From contig JAHLMK010000005.1 in assembly GCA_019915135.1 (NCBI GenBank), positions 2,108,001 through 2,172,000 on the forward strand: 64,000 bases of DNA. The letters run 5' to 3'. Under the pieces are notes generated by a model. That model did not search any database and had not been told where the DNA came from. It saw nothing but the letters and a program-made list of their open reading frames with translations. Source of the DNA: Strobilurus pachycystidiatus (taxonomy: Eukaryota > Basidiomycota > Agaricomycetes > Agaricales > Physalacriaceae). Position numbers and translations under genes: made by a program. Positions 34,294 through 45,488 of the stretch are shown here, piece by piece (within the stretch, counting starts at the first letter, position 1; each line of letters starts with the position of its first letter).

Positions 34294-35604
34294 ACCTTAA
34301 GCGGAAGATGTGCCGGAAGATGTGGTGCGTCAATGTCTGTCATTATCTGTCACCTAGCTCACTCATTCAGGTATAATTAATCTTCGGGCATTGCATGTTC
34401 CGTTCGTACAAAAGTCACAGTGCGCAACATCATAAGTTACATAGAGTATAGTACGAAGTAACCACTCGCGCTGGTTACGCGCGGGTGACGCCCTGAATGG
34501 CAGTGGTGGCGGCTCGGTTTCGGTATACGCGAAACCGCTTTGTTGAGCAAATATGGTAAGTAGTTTGCACGGGTCAGTCCGCCCATTGTCTGACCTAACC
34601 TGGTGAGTTCTGCCTCGAATCTTGTTTTTATTTCACTCATTCTTTGCAGAGATGTTGCTATCTCATGTGTACTAGTGAGGACGGGCAAAGCTCTCGGAAC
34701 ACGGGCAAAGCTCTTGCAATGAGAATGAACAAGTTGGTATGTGAATATTAGGTTCCGAGTCCGAGTACTACACTCTACTACATTGTTCAAGTCACTAAGA
34801 TTAGATTAGACTCAAGAGACCACATTTATGAGTAGTATTGAATAAGAGGATCGTAGATAGTTCTGCATACAAGAAAGCCGGCCGAGTGAACCGGCTCTTG
34901 TGGCGGTGAACCAGTCTGTCACGCGCAAGGAGCGCAATCGACGCAATCACGAGGGTACCGACACGGGATTGAATGAGATTTGACAGGGATTGCGCGCTCA
35001 ATCAAACGCGTAACCAGCCTGTGACTGAAATCACGAGAAGCGCCACGAACCAGCCATTTCAATGCCATTTGGGGGGCGATACCGGGGTACACGTGATCGA
35101 AACCGTCACCGCTGGTTACGATTGCACTCAACACATATGGAGATGGAATCTAGTTGAATTCACTTGTGATTAATTTCAATATCCTGATCGTTCCTCCAGC
35201 TACTCGGAAAGCAATGAACAGAGCAGGGCATTGCACTCGGGATGTCGTGTCGCCGGGCATATGACATCGCTTCAGCTCATCGGCGCCTTCCGCGCCATGA
35301 GTTTGCAGCGTGGCCATCTCATGACATGGGCTGGGAACGCAGAGGTTGGAGCTCAGCTCTCGTCTAAAGCCCTTCAGTGCCTAGCTATCTATTTCAAGGA
35401 AACAGCCTTTCCCTTTGTAGACGCACCATTTTCGGGTTCAGCTTGGGACTGTATAATGGATGGCGGAATTACGAGATCTGACAGGGTAATAATTCTCTCC
35501 GGCAACATTCACGGTGACAATGCGACCCTGTGGTACAATCATTGTGGGCACGTATTATAAAAACTGCGATACGAGAGATGTTTCCGTAGCCCCACTTTCC
35601 CCTC
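34294..35604. other. Intergenic region, no gene seen
   Basis: Open frames of 66-117 codons were examined on both strands; none has a domain or splice-consistent continuation. The last part is the promoter of the peroxidase gene. Confidence 0.5.
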
Positions 35605-36412
35605 ATGAACGACACGAAGACCTCACTCGCAGGACACGACCACGTTGGGCGAACATGTCCTATGGCACACAAATACGCGTATTGCGCTCCCCAGGATGGA
35701 GATAGTCGATCAGTCTGTCCTGTGCTCAACGCCATGGCGAATCATGGCTACCTGTACGTTGTCTCTTCCGGCGAACGAACAGAACCATGATACTCATCTT
35801 CATCGAACCAGTCCTCGCAACGGAAAGAAGATATCCATCCCCACGTTCATCAAAGCTCTCCGAGAGTGTTTCGGACTATCCTTCATTCTCGCTGGTGTCC
35901 TCACCATCGTCAGCGTGTTCGCGGTGGGTCATGTTTGGTCCATAGACCTGCACGACTTGAACAGGCACAACCGCATCGAACACGATGCATCCTTGGTCCA
36001 TGCCAACACCCCTGCCGGCGAAAAGTACGCGCCCAACGCCATCCACCCGGAGTTAGTCTCCTCGCTGTTCGATGACCTCGATCTTGAGGATTCGCGGAAG
36101 ATAGTTGGAAAATACGACTTTGCACGTCTGCGCGTGGACCGCGAGTCTACCTTGTCTTCGCCTTTAGGAGGCATACACTCGGAGATTGCGAGGGGGGAGT
36201 TGGCTTTGCTGTGGGGGCTTTGGGAGACTCAATCGGAGGATGTGCCGGAGAATACTGGCATCCCAGCTTCGTGGTTCCTTCGACTTCTTAGCGAGGAGAA
36301 GTTGCCGGAGGGATGGCGGCCTAACCACACTCAAGGCTTGATTGCTACTGTCAAGCGTAGTCAAGAGCTCAAGACCATAATGACCAGTATGCGTAATGAG
36401 CAGCAAAGTTAA
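35605..36412 (+). CDS. Short heme-thiolate peroxidase (chloroperoxidase/UPO family)
   Basis: This heme enzyme uses peroxide to halogenate or oxygenate organic substrates. Exon 1 (35605-35753) and exon 2 (35812-36412) give 249 residues. The proximal cysteine motif is CPVLNAMANHGYLPRNGK, formed across the splice. The normal family version is PCPxLN; here the residue before C is V. The distal Mg/acid motif is RIEHDASLVHANT, i.e. the E-H-D form known from Caldariomyces chloroperoxidase rather than the EGD form of Agrocybe-type peroxygenases. Other family marks: LWETQSED region, IPASWFLRLLSEEKLPEGWR. No signal peptide is visible, so it may be intracellular or the first exon may be missing. It lies 1.3 kb downstream of the ThDP gene. 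Confidence 0.82.
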
Positions 36413-37818
36413 TCTCGTATAAATACTATGCATACCTCATCTGCTTGCTTGTGACTAATTTTCACTATACTACTCTCTCGCCAATGGAATAGTTCATTTT
36501 GCTTGTGCTTCGACCACAATCTCGTGTTCTGTCCCCGACTACAGTACTGTATACGGTGCGACGTGGAGTGGTGCCTCTGCAAATTTGGTTATGATGACGG
36601 TTGGAAGTTGACTGATATGCAAGGACATTGGCTCATGTCTAGGGTCTGTTGGGCCTTATGTCGACATATGGCACATAAGGCATGGCCAATCAGACGCATC
36701 CATCAGTGATGGATTCACACGGCCATATGCCTCGGTCGTGTTCAGGTCGCGTTGAACGCGTTCATTGTTTTCCAGCTAGTGTATTGAGACGAGGTGAATG
36801 CAGTTGTACATCACTGTATACAAGACCATTACAGAGAGTGATAGATTGTTTTTTAAGCCGTTATTGCATGCCACAGACACAAGGAACCTTAGAAGCATGA
36901 GTTAAGTTGCTACAATGTGAGCGCCGCAGGCTTCTAAAACTTGAGTGAATGACTGCAAAGGTGTCCATTAGTCAAAGACGTTCTGGCGGCACAGCGCAAT
37001 ATGGTGACCGTGTCACGGTGCAACTAGCAGAGCCATGTAAGGATTATCACTTTGTATTCGTGTCTCGGTCAAGTCTCCGAGAGAGTCTGTGGCGCAGGCT
37101 CGAGATTTTACATGTCTGAGCTCCGTAGAGCTTGGCTGGCGGATTTCATGGCAAGTAGCTTATTTTCCCGATTGTACACCAGCGCCGCAGGCCCGGAAAA
37201 ATCAAAACTTTCTGACACTGTGAGTTGAGCTTAGTAGCGGACATGCAGCACACAAATTTCTGTACCAGCTCTGTTCTTTTGCAGCCTGCCGGCTTCTGGT
37301 CACGAGTGAATCCGAAATCGCGCCGCAGGCCGGAAAAATTTGACTTCTCAAATCAAACACTAAGACAGTCACCGGTTTCAACAGCAGAGAAGTTGACGAG
37401 GCACTGGCCAGCTGCCAGTTGCGGCATGCCGCTGAGTTGAACTCACGGCCTCACAACTGCAAAAATGTTGCGGGCAGCCAGTCGAGCCACTAAACCATAA
37501 GACTCATGTAGTGGAGCTTCTGGGCACGACATAAGGCAACTTGATTAACTTGAATACCCAACAGACATAAGACATGAGCCAGGACATTAAGCAATAAGAG
37601 AGATTGACTCTGTATACCCCACTGGTAAGTGTGTGCGAGGTTACACGAGCGAAAACAAGATGAGTCAACAGCTACTGTCTGTCTGGAATCTATGCGAAAC
37701 GACTGTGATCAATCGAGGGTGGTACCCTTCTGTGTCCACCGTAACAGCTCCCCACCGAGGTCGTCGCCATATGTCACTCCTTCTGCCAGGTTGGGTAACT
37801 CAAATCCTGTTCAACCTA
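36413..37818. other. Intergenic region with repeat-like sequence
   Basis: No gene is supported. It has three copies of a GCGCCGCAGG motif (36921, 37192, 37319); the last two continue as CC(C)GGAAAAAT. A tRNA-like segment is listed separately. Confidence 0.5.
37421..37503 (-). repeat. tRNA-like segment with Pol III A/B-box motifs (possible SINE head)
   Basis: Read on the minus strand, TAGTGGCTCGACTGG (37478-37492) resembles an A box. GAGTTCAACTC (37434-37444) resembles a B box about 35 nt downstream. The acceptor and D stems do not pair well, so this is not a functional tRNA. A tRNA-derived short interspersed element is the best reading, but only one copy is seen in the window. Confidence 0.35.
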
Positions 37819-40800
37819 TCAGACCTTCCCAGAAAAATTGGCAACACGACACGCACCGGCATCATTAATAAAAGTTGCCAGGAACGCGCCGGAGAGCCTC
37901 AAAGTCTCGTCAGCAGGACCAGTTCCGTCACTAGGAAAGTGCTGCTGGAACCATGCCGCATAGTCATCTGCGGGCGCGGATGACTGAGTAAAAGACGCAG
38001 TACCCGGTAGAGGCTGACCCAGCTGGTCGGTGTAGAGCGGCAGCGTATGATCCGCCTCTGAGGGGGAAAACATCTCCGTTGCCATGTTCAGCCAGTCGAT
38101 GTTGAAAGCCGGCATCTGCAGCTCTGACATCGACTCTGGCGGCAGCAACCCAAAGTGCTCTGGTTCAGGCTCTGCGTCTCTCGTGCGTTTGAGAGATGGG
38201 GCTGACGCTGGTAAAGGGAAGTCTTCCATGTCTGCGACGAGAGAGGAGATTTTGTCGCTATGTATAGTGAAATCTGCAATGAGCTGCAATAGCTGGAAGC
38301 GTTACGAAAGTGACACTCACGCATACTTTCCAGCAGTGTGGAACCTTGTCTCCTGAACAGCCAAGATATCCAGGCATTTGCGCACATTATCCTTGTCCTT
38401 GATCAGCTGTGACCTAGAGCCAGTCTTCTGCGTCCGCCAGATGTTGATACAGATGGCGATCGCTGCAAAGAATATCACGACCTGGCAAATTTAGTTCGTT
38501 CACCGTAGAAGAGCGTCTGAGCTACAAACCTGATGTCTTGGTATGGGTTGGAATCCGCGCTGTTGGTAGATGTCCACGACATGACAACACGCGCGCGCAG
38601 CGTTGACAGAGATCGCCAAAGACGCGAAGGCTATCGGGGATGACATTGATTTCCCTGTCAAAGATATAAACGGCCGATGCAGCTGTATTTGGGCCCAGTA
38701 GTACATTGCGTACAGATGGGTCGACTGCTTGAAGAAGATTGGGTCTGAATGGTGCGGATTCCAGCGTACTAGTACGACTCATAGTCAATGCACGCGTACG
38801 AAAGGGGAGAAGACACGGTCTTACGAAAATCAGGCATTGTGTCGACCCATTTGTTGAACGCCGCATCTATGTTCACGATGACAGAGCGATACCAGTCCGG
38901 CCCTATGGCTCGACACATCTCTGATCTTTTCACAGTATACTGGTTTCGTCTCAAGATTGATGCGCAAGGTTGCAAGGGGAACACATACTACAGTCCGGTG
39001 CGTAAACGCCATCCACTCCATGAGCTGCAAGTACTTGACCCACGCCGTCACAGTCGAAGGCTTCCCTTCCGGCTGCTTGAACATTTTATCGGGATCATCG
39101 TTCGCCCAGTATTCGTAATCGCACTCCACGGGAAGCTCTAGGTCATAGCTGTTGATGTTGAAGGGAGTCACCAAGCCATGTAAGTTTGACTTACTCATCA
39201 GACGTAGTGCAGACTGGTCGTCCAGCAGAGATAGCGATCTGTACATCCATAGCAAGCAGAGCCCAGAATGCTCTCTTAAACTCTTCGTCTTCGATGGTAT
39301 AGTGAGAGCCTGCCGGTTTTTTTCGATGGACCCCAATACTCTGGGCCATCCTGATTCCGAACGCTGGTAGGCCCCATCCGTTATCCGGAGTCATGGTACC
39401 AGACATGAATATCATGCATATCTGACGAGAGTCAGGACCATGAAATTGAGAAGTGATGGGACAACGACACTGACCGTATACAGTTGCAGATCGTAAAGCC
39501 TCGGCGGCTTGGTTAGCACCGCAGGCAGCGTCCGAATCTGCTGGTAGTACTTCCACCCATTCGTATATGGCAGATCCGGATGCAACAGAACGCGTGGATC
39601 ATGCGAGTGTCTGGCACCAAGGGCGCAGACGCCAAGCACAAGGGCGCCAAATGATGAATCATACTCGTGGAACCTTGCCCGGATGTTCTCCTCGAATTGG
39701 GGTCGGTATATCAGACTGATGAAGACGTCGTCTTCCTGGTAATATAGATCGACAAGCTGAAACAGTAAGTCGTCTTCTGGATAGACATATGGGAAAGGGT
39801 CTTGATCTTCGTGCCACGATCTTTGCCACTGTAGAGGGCCTCATGAAAACGACGCACGTGAAGGAAATGAAAATGACACACAGGCTGATCCTGCCAGAAT
39901 TGCGGTCGCTTTGTGGTCAGCGAGAGCCCTTCCTCATTTCCAGTAAATTCCTTCTTGATATCGAGCGCGTCTTTCATGAGCATCATTCCGCTTGACTTGC
40001 CATAGTGACGACTTCTGGACTGGGATAGTGTGAGGTGTTGCATGTTCTTTGTGAGAGCAGCTTCAGAGGTTTCTGTCAGCTCTCGAAGAGAGTGGGATAC
40101 TGACAGTGCGTCCTCTGAGTTATCGAGCATCACGACGCGATTCACCTCTTCGCTGTCGAGGGACGTAGGAGGTGAGGCGTTCTCGGCACGTTTCAGGCGG
40201 TTGGCTTCCTCGAGGGTACGAATACGATGGGCGAGGTCGACGAGTAGTTGACGAAGCACGGCAGGGTCTTCCGGGATGACAAAGCTCTCAGGCTTTGCGA
40301 GTATCTCGGCAACTTGGGTATGCAGAGCTGCAGCTTGCTGGAGTAGAAGGTTCATAGTAGGTCAGGGCTAGGCAGGCGGGCTGAATCAGAAGATGAACGT
40401 GCCTGTACATCGGGACCGAATGGTGGCTTCGAGTAAGTCACAAATCTAATTTTTTTTGCCATGATGATGGCGCGCATATGATACAGTAAAGACTTACTCG
40501 AAGTTGGTCGGTTGCTTCACGGTCTAAAACACTGTAAACAAAGATCGCTGACGTTGCAATGTGTGCTTACTTGGCGGGCCTCTACTGCATGGTGAGTACA
40601 TTCCTCTTTATAGGCGATGCAGCTCGAGCATCTGTTTCCAGGCATGTTGGCACTGTCGCCTGAATGTCGCGTAAGATTGCCGATTTGCGTGGAGAGCTGC
40701 ATCGCTTACATTTCGCTACACGGCGAGATCAGGGGGGGGGCATGAAGAATACCTTGAGACGTACTTTTCCTGTTTCTGCATAGATCGCAGGCTCCCCTTG

Positions 40801-40846
40801 TTCTTCTCTTCTTAGGGACGATTGCAGGACGTTCATTTGTAACCAT
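37819..40846 (-). CDS. Zn2Cys6 fungal-specific transcription factor, with 6-nt microexon
   Basis: This is a nuclear regulator with an N-terminal binuclear zinc cluster and a C-terminal Fungal_trans middle-homology domain. Start at 40846: MVTNERPAIVPKKRRTRGAC. The cluster is only complete when three exons are joined: exon 1 (40765-40846) ends within CDLCRNRK, a 6-nt exon (40710-40715) supplies part of T-K, and exon 3 from 40659 gives CDSANMPGNRCSSCIAYKEE then C. Spacing CxxCx6C..CxxCx6C is perfect. Downstream: a helical stretch (AVLRQLLVDLAHRIRTLEEA), HYGKSSGMMLMKDALDIKKE, YRPQFEENIRARFHEYDSSF, and the Fungal_trans core WGLPAFGIRMAQSIGVHRKK and EEFKRAFWALLAMDVQIA. Several more exons lead to the stop at 37819. 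Exon borders between 40350 and 40590 are unclear. Targets are unknown. Confidence 0.85.
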
Positions 40847-41277
40847 TGCGGCGCTGGTGGGGAGGAAGGGTGACTGTTTCTTTTACGCGAGTTAATCGAT
40901 ATCCTCGGGGTAGTCTCGTTAACCAGAATTTGTGATGTAAGAAGATAGTCGTTCTTACCACTACAAAGTCTGGATTTTGATGAATGGGTTCACTGACACA
41001 GTCACCTATTTGAAATTCTCGGCAAGTCGGCAAGAATCTCACAATACTTTCGACAAACTCGGACGAGAGATGAGTGCATAGAAAGGCTCAGATGGGGTTG
41101 AGCTCGAGTGACATGGACTTGAGACCAGTAAAAAAATCACTGCCAATTTGTGCTCGTTTGCTACACATGTAGACTACAGTGCGTTGGTACCTCAGTGGGT
41201 CCCCCCTCTAACTAGGCTCGTGACCAACCACTTCGCCACGTGGCTCCGCTTATCACTTTGGCGAAGCGGCTGGGAGG
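40847..41277. other. Intergenic region upstream of the Zn2Cys6 gene
   Basis: No gene is seen. It contains the regulator's promoter and ends at the target-site copy CTGGGAGG (41270-41277) of the adjacent transposable element. Confidence 0.55.
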
Positions 41278-41659
41278 AGGACCGATGATAATGCCTGTAA
41301 GAGGTCAGAATGGAAATGCGGACAAATTTTTGACTTTTGGACCGAAATGTTGGCCCAGAATGCGGACAAATGTGACCTGGAGATCCCAAGGTCAGCCCAA
41401 AATGCGGACAACACTCAGGGATGAGTATCAATGAGTGAGGCTGGAGCATACTATTTTGGGCGAACAATGGGCGGGAGCACGTGATCACACTCCAGGCGGG
41501 CGAAAAATGTCTAAATCGGGATATTTTGCGCCTGATAGGGTCATGTCAGCCCAAAATGCGGACACATCTGGCGGCGTAGCCGCCGAGAAAAATGCGGACA
41601 AATTCTGCACAAAGATGAAAATTCCATTCTAACCTCTTATAGGTATTATCATCGGTCCT
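41278..41659. mobile_element. Non-autonomous DNA transposon (MITE), hAT-like
   Basis: A 382-bp element has 38-bp terminal inverted repeats (41278-41315 and 41622-41659) that match at 35 of 38 positions; the three differences are all transitions. It is flanked by a perfect 8-bp direct repeat CTGGGAGG (41270-41277 and 41660-41667), the target duplication length usual for hAT elements. The ends read AGGACCGATGATAAT inward. The interior has no coding frame. It carries five copies of AATGCGGACA(A/C) in one orientation (41315, 41359, 41401, 41555, 41591). The high similarity of the ends suggests a fairly recent insertion. Superfamily assignment rests on the 8-bp duplication only. Confidence 0.85.
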
Positions 41660-44158
41660 CTGGGAGGGCTCAGCCGTGACATGGGGGATAACATATGTGA
41701 CTTTGAACTTAGAATTTTCGACCATGGCCAACTTTCCGTGTTGCTCTGCTGCCTCTCTCTTCCGGCTACACTACCTCCCTTTGATTCATTTGCCCAAAAA
41801 ACATCTTTTGAACACCAAATGTCCGCTTTTCGTTACATCTGCTGGCTAAACACTCAAAAGTCTCTTCTGAGTCTATGTCTTCTGAATTCTGTCTCCTGTA
41901 TAGTCTCTGAAACTCCGGTGGCTTTCCAATTGTCTCGGACTAGTTCTAGAAGACATTCTCTATGACTACGCTTGGGCTTTCCGGTCCGGGAACGTCTACA
42001 ACTGGCTAGCACTCAATCTGGGACCTTACTGCTGACCAAAATACTGGCCCCAGATAGTCAAATTGTGTAACACTTGTCTCTATTGGATAGCCACCATCAA
42101 GGTCTGACCTTTCAAGGGAGGGGGTCTGATTTCACGGCACAGATTCTTGTTTTTCTGAATTTTTGTGACAATTTCGCTTATTTTAAGTCCTTACACACGT
42201 CTTTATGCATAATCCACTAGATTTATGGCTCTTTATACATTGAATATGCATTGTGCAAATTTTGGGGTCATGAGGTTTGGTGCCCGAGACAAGAGAGCAA
42301 AAACTGAAATCACCAAATTATGTCGATCGCGAAATTTCGCTAAGTCCCAACTCAGGATTTGGGCCACCTGCCAAAAGGGAGCTGAGGCTTCCCAGTCGTT
42401 AGATGATCTCACTTACCCGCCCTACACAAACAACATCAAAACAACCAAACAAACCGTAGCCAAATACTGCTGCCATTGGACCGAGCATTACGTGAGATCA
42501 TCCGCGAATGGTAGCGAGTCTACCCTCTAACCCTCATCAAGGGTTTGCAAAACGTCACCGACATGCCGACACAGTGCCGACAGCAGGTGAGGTCGCTCGG
42601 GCCGCCTCAATATTGAAAGTCCGCCATCTGATGGGGCGACTCTCAGTGGAGGGGTCCATCAAGATCAAGACTATCCTCGGGATGGTGTTGGGGAGGCCCA
42701 TCTGTCTACAACGCTGTGGCCGCTGAGTAAGCGCACAGCCACCACTTTGTTTGACGCATGTCTGCATCAATCACTTACTTCCGTCTTGCATGTATACATG
42801 AGCTTCTGCTGTCCCTTTGTAGCACAAAATCAATTTTGAGGTGGTATTCAATGCAATCATTACCAATTTTCTCTCCTCGGATTCCCACTCGCGTCCATTT
42901 ACTACTTGACCGGCTATGGTCACACACTGTCACACTGTGATCACCACCGTGAATGCATCAATCTTGCAACGTCAATAAGTAGATGGTGTTTGCCTCTATC
43001 ACTCCAAAAACTCCAAGATGTGCTACTGGGGTGCATTCAAAGAGAATGTTAAAGTTCACCCCCGTATCCACTCAGTCAATATACAAGATCTTGCCATTGA
43101 CTACGTCAAGCTCCTCATTTTTTTCATTTCTCACTTTAACATAATGTGTATTTGTGGTAGAAAGTAGCATTTTTTGAGAAATTGAGGCAATCAGTGTTGA
43201 GGCTAAGAAGTTATTGAGGGCGTCACTTCTCGCCATGCATTTCAGTGAGAACAAACAAGTACAAAGGAACCCGCGTTCGGAGACAGATGGGCCTCCCCAA
43301 TGGTGTTGACAATGAACTCGAAGTGACCTGAAAAGGTCACGTCTTGACGACAATGGGTGCCGGTGGTGAACGTCATGAACAGAGGTCATGTATTGCAGGC
43401 GGCATTCTGTGCCGACATATCCCGCTTACTATAATGACTAATATTCGAATCTAGAACGGCCAAGTCATTCTCGTTTGCCTTCAGCTTGGACTCTTCCACG
43501 CTGATATATACTGAACTGTGGAGGTATCACTGTGAGACAGTTAACGGGGAATGAGAAATACAATGCCTATGACGGAGCATTCGATGGCATAGCGCCGTTT
43601 TGAAGCTCTTGGATGAGCTCTGGGAGACATTGAACACTGTCTTGGAACGTCTTTCAATGGCAATCTCAAGTTCGTCCCTTCCGAGGCTCCAACGTTCGCG
43701 TTGAGCGTGAGCTGCGCAGCAAGGTCGACGGCTCCATGAGTCGCATTGTCCACTCTTATGGTCAAGGTGGCGCTGGGTTCTCCCTTTCATTCGGTTGTGC
43801 CAGCGACGTTTTAGAGCTCATCGACATCCAAGAGCTTAATACCGGCGCTATGCCATCGAAGATGTCCCTCCGTAGGCACTAGGCGACTTTGCACGTATTA
43901 TAATTTATTACTTTATGTATCAACACAATAGGTCTGTGAATCACTGTAATGGATAAAACAGTATTCGGATTGAAGACGCGCGAAGACATTAGAAATAAGC
44001 CCTTCCGGAAATTGCTATTGTGGCCATGGTATGGGCCAATGGCGGCGCCGCATGTCTAAGACCAAAGATATCACACTACGAGTTGACACCAGACTATGGC
44101 GTTCTACTAGAGCCGGGTTTCCAGAGGTTTCCATGCTAAGTATCGCCCGATGCTGCAG
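41660..44158. other. Gene-poor 2.5-kb region
   Basis: Short frames (longest ~105 codons) were checked and none recognised. The stretch is AT-richer than its surroundings, as if it were old repeat or intergenic DNA. It ends where the duplicated Hsp20 segment begins. Confidence 0.5.
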
Positions 44159-44342
44159 CTTTGATCTCCAATCTCGATCACGTGCCGAATGCATCCTTTC
44201 ATGCCACCGTCCAGAAATTGGAAAACACGCAACACGCAATGGGTGCGATGCCTGAGCTTAGCAATCCAACGAACCTCCTTGAAGTCAGAGAGTTGTGATG
44301 ATCCCCACTTACACGGCGGTCGAACCACACAAGCCGCCCAAG

Positions 44343-44355
44343 TTCCAGAACATTC
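44343..44355 (+). promoter_or_regulatory. Heat-shock element, Hsp20 copy 1
   Basis: TTCCAGAACATTC is a perfect triple TTCnnGAAnnTTC array, the binding site of heat-shock factor. It lies 137 nt upstream of the ATG and is conserved in copy 2. Confidence 0.7.
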
Positions 44356-44437
44356 GACTTGCCGCCAACGTTGTCGTCACTGCCAGGTGATGTAGCACTG
44401 AAATTTCTCGATAGTTCTCAAGCCTCTGTCTTCGATG

Positions 44438-44444
44438 TATATAA
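44438..44444 (+). promoter_or_regulatory. TATA box, Hsp20 copy 1
   Basis: TATATAA lies 49 nt upstream of the ATG, downstream of the heat-shock element and of a second GAAATTTCTCGA-like half-site cluster. Confidence 0.65.
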
Positions 44445-44492
44445 ACCTCTTCTGCTGCCCCCGTTCTCCTCACTCAACCACCAACTACCACA

Positions 44493-45054
44493 ATGTCTGT
44501 CTACTACTACGAACCCTTCTACAACGTTGACCGCTTCTTCGAGAACTTTGCTCGCTCGGCTCAGGGAAGCCAGCAGCAGCTCACCTCGGGAAGCGAGAAC
44601 GCTGCGCCCACTGTCGTACGTCCCAAGTAAGTGCAGCCTAGAATTTTCTCTCGATGTTGTGACTGAACATACTTATCAGGATGGACCTCCACGAAGACGT
44701 CGACAAGAACACTGTTACGGCCACGTTCGAGCTCCCTGGCTTGAAGAAGGAGGATGTTAACATTGACGTGCACGACGGCCGGCTCATCGTCTCCGGTGAG
44801 ACCAAGACGTCTACAGAGCACGAGGAAGGCGGCTATGCAGTTCGAGAGAGGCGCTTTGGCAGGTTCTCCCGAGCTCTAAGGCTTCCTCAGGGCGTTAAGG
44901 TTGGTTTGATGAACCTTGTGCCGGAAACCTGTTACTGACGAGTGCTTCACTGTAGGAAGAGGAAATCAAAGCGTCCCTCGAAAACGGCATCTTGACGGTT
45001 ACTTTCCCAAAGGCTGCCGCCGAGACCACACCCAAGAAAATCAATATCTTGTAA
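44493..45054 (+). CDS. Small heat-shock protein Hsp20, copy 1
   Basis: This is an alpha-crystallin domain chaperone that holds unfolding proteins in oligomers without ATP. Three exons (44493-44626, 44680-44899, 44956-45054) give 150 residues. The N-terminal arm MSVYYYEPFYNVDRFFENFA is short and aromatic. The crystallin domain begins at about residue 46: MDLHEDVDKNTVTATFELPG, then LKKEDVNIDVHDGRLIVSGE, GGYAVRERRFGRFSRALRLP and the family signature ASLENGILTVTFPK. It ends with KKINIL (the I-x-I anchor motif). It differs from copy 2 at only two residues as read (RAL versus RTL; ETTPKK versus ETAPKK). It has its own heat-shock element and TATA box, so heat induction is expected. Confidence 0.93.
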
Positions 45055-45488
45055 ATGACGAGGAAACCTGGGGAAAATGGACTCTAATGGGAAATTGTCA
45101 TGGCTTCGGATCTGTATAATCTTTGAGTATGTAGTCGAAGGTGCATGTTTGCAATCAATGTACAATACCTTGTTCTCAGTTGACCTCTGTCTTCGAGTCG
45201 ACAGTGAAAGAAAGCCGTATCTAGGATGGACAACTGGTAAGTGGTGTCCAAAAAGTCCAAGTTACCAGTAAGGTCTGGAGAGCTGGCAAAATATATGGCG
45301 GTGTCAGTTTCGTCAACTCGATTTTCGTGTTACACCCGCGTTTCCTTCCTGGACGGTGAGGCATCCGAATCTCCCTGACCTAGACGTTTCCTGTATCAAC
45401 ATTTCAAGAATTGCAGGTAAAGAACTTCGTCGTATTAGTACGAATGAGCTGGGATGTATTGAATACACGAGCAATGTGCAGCAAGGCC

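Larger units (their letters stand above)
44159..45395 (+). repeat. Segmental duplication, copy 1 (contains Hsp20 gene)
   Basis: Sequence similar to 56948-58240 in the same orientation. It covers promoter, the three exons, both introns and ~340 bp downstream. Coding parts are nearly identical; flanks have diverged by substitutions and small indels. Confidence 0.8.

Noticed and set aside
37421..37503. Functional tRNA gene
   Set aside because: A/B-box-like motifs exist but acceptor and D stems do not pair; kept only as a repeat candidate.
32212..40846. ThDP enzyme, peroxidase and Zn2Cys6 regulator as a biosynthetic cluster
   Set aside because: Spacing is loose (1.3-1.4 kb gene-free gaps), there is no core synthase, and each gene type is common in mushrooms.
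43527..43790. 87-codon minus-strand frame before the Hsp20 segment
   Set aside because: No recognisable family and no extension; could be a decayed gene, but not supportable.
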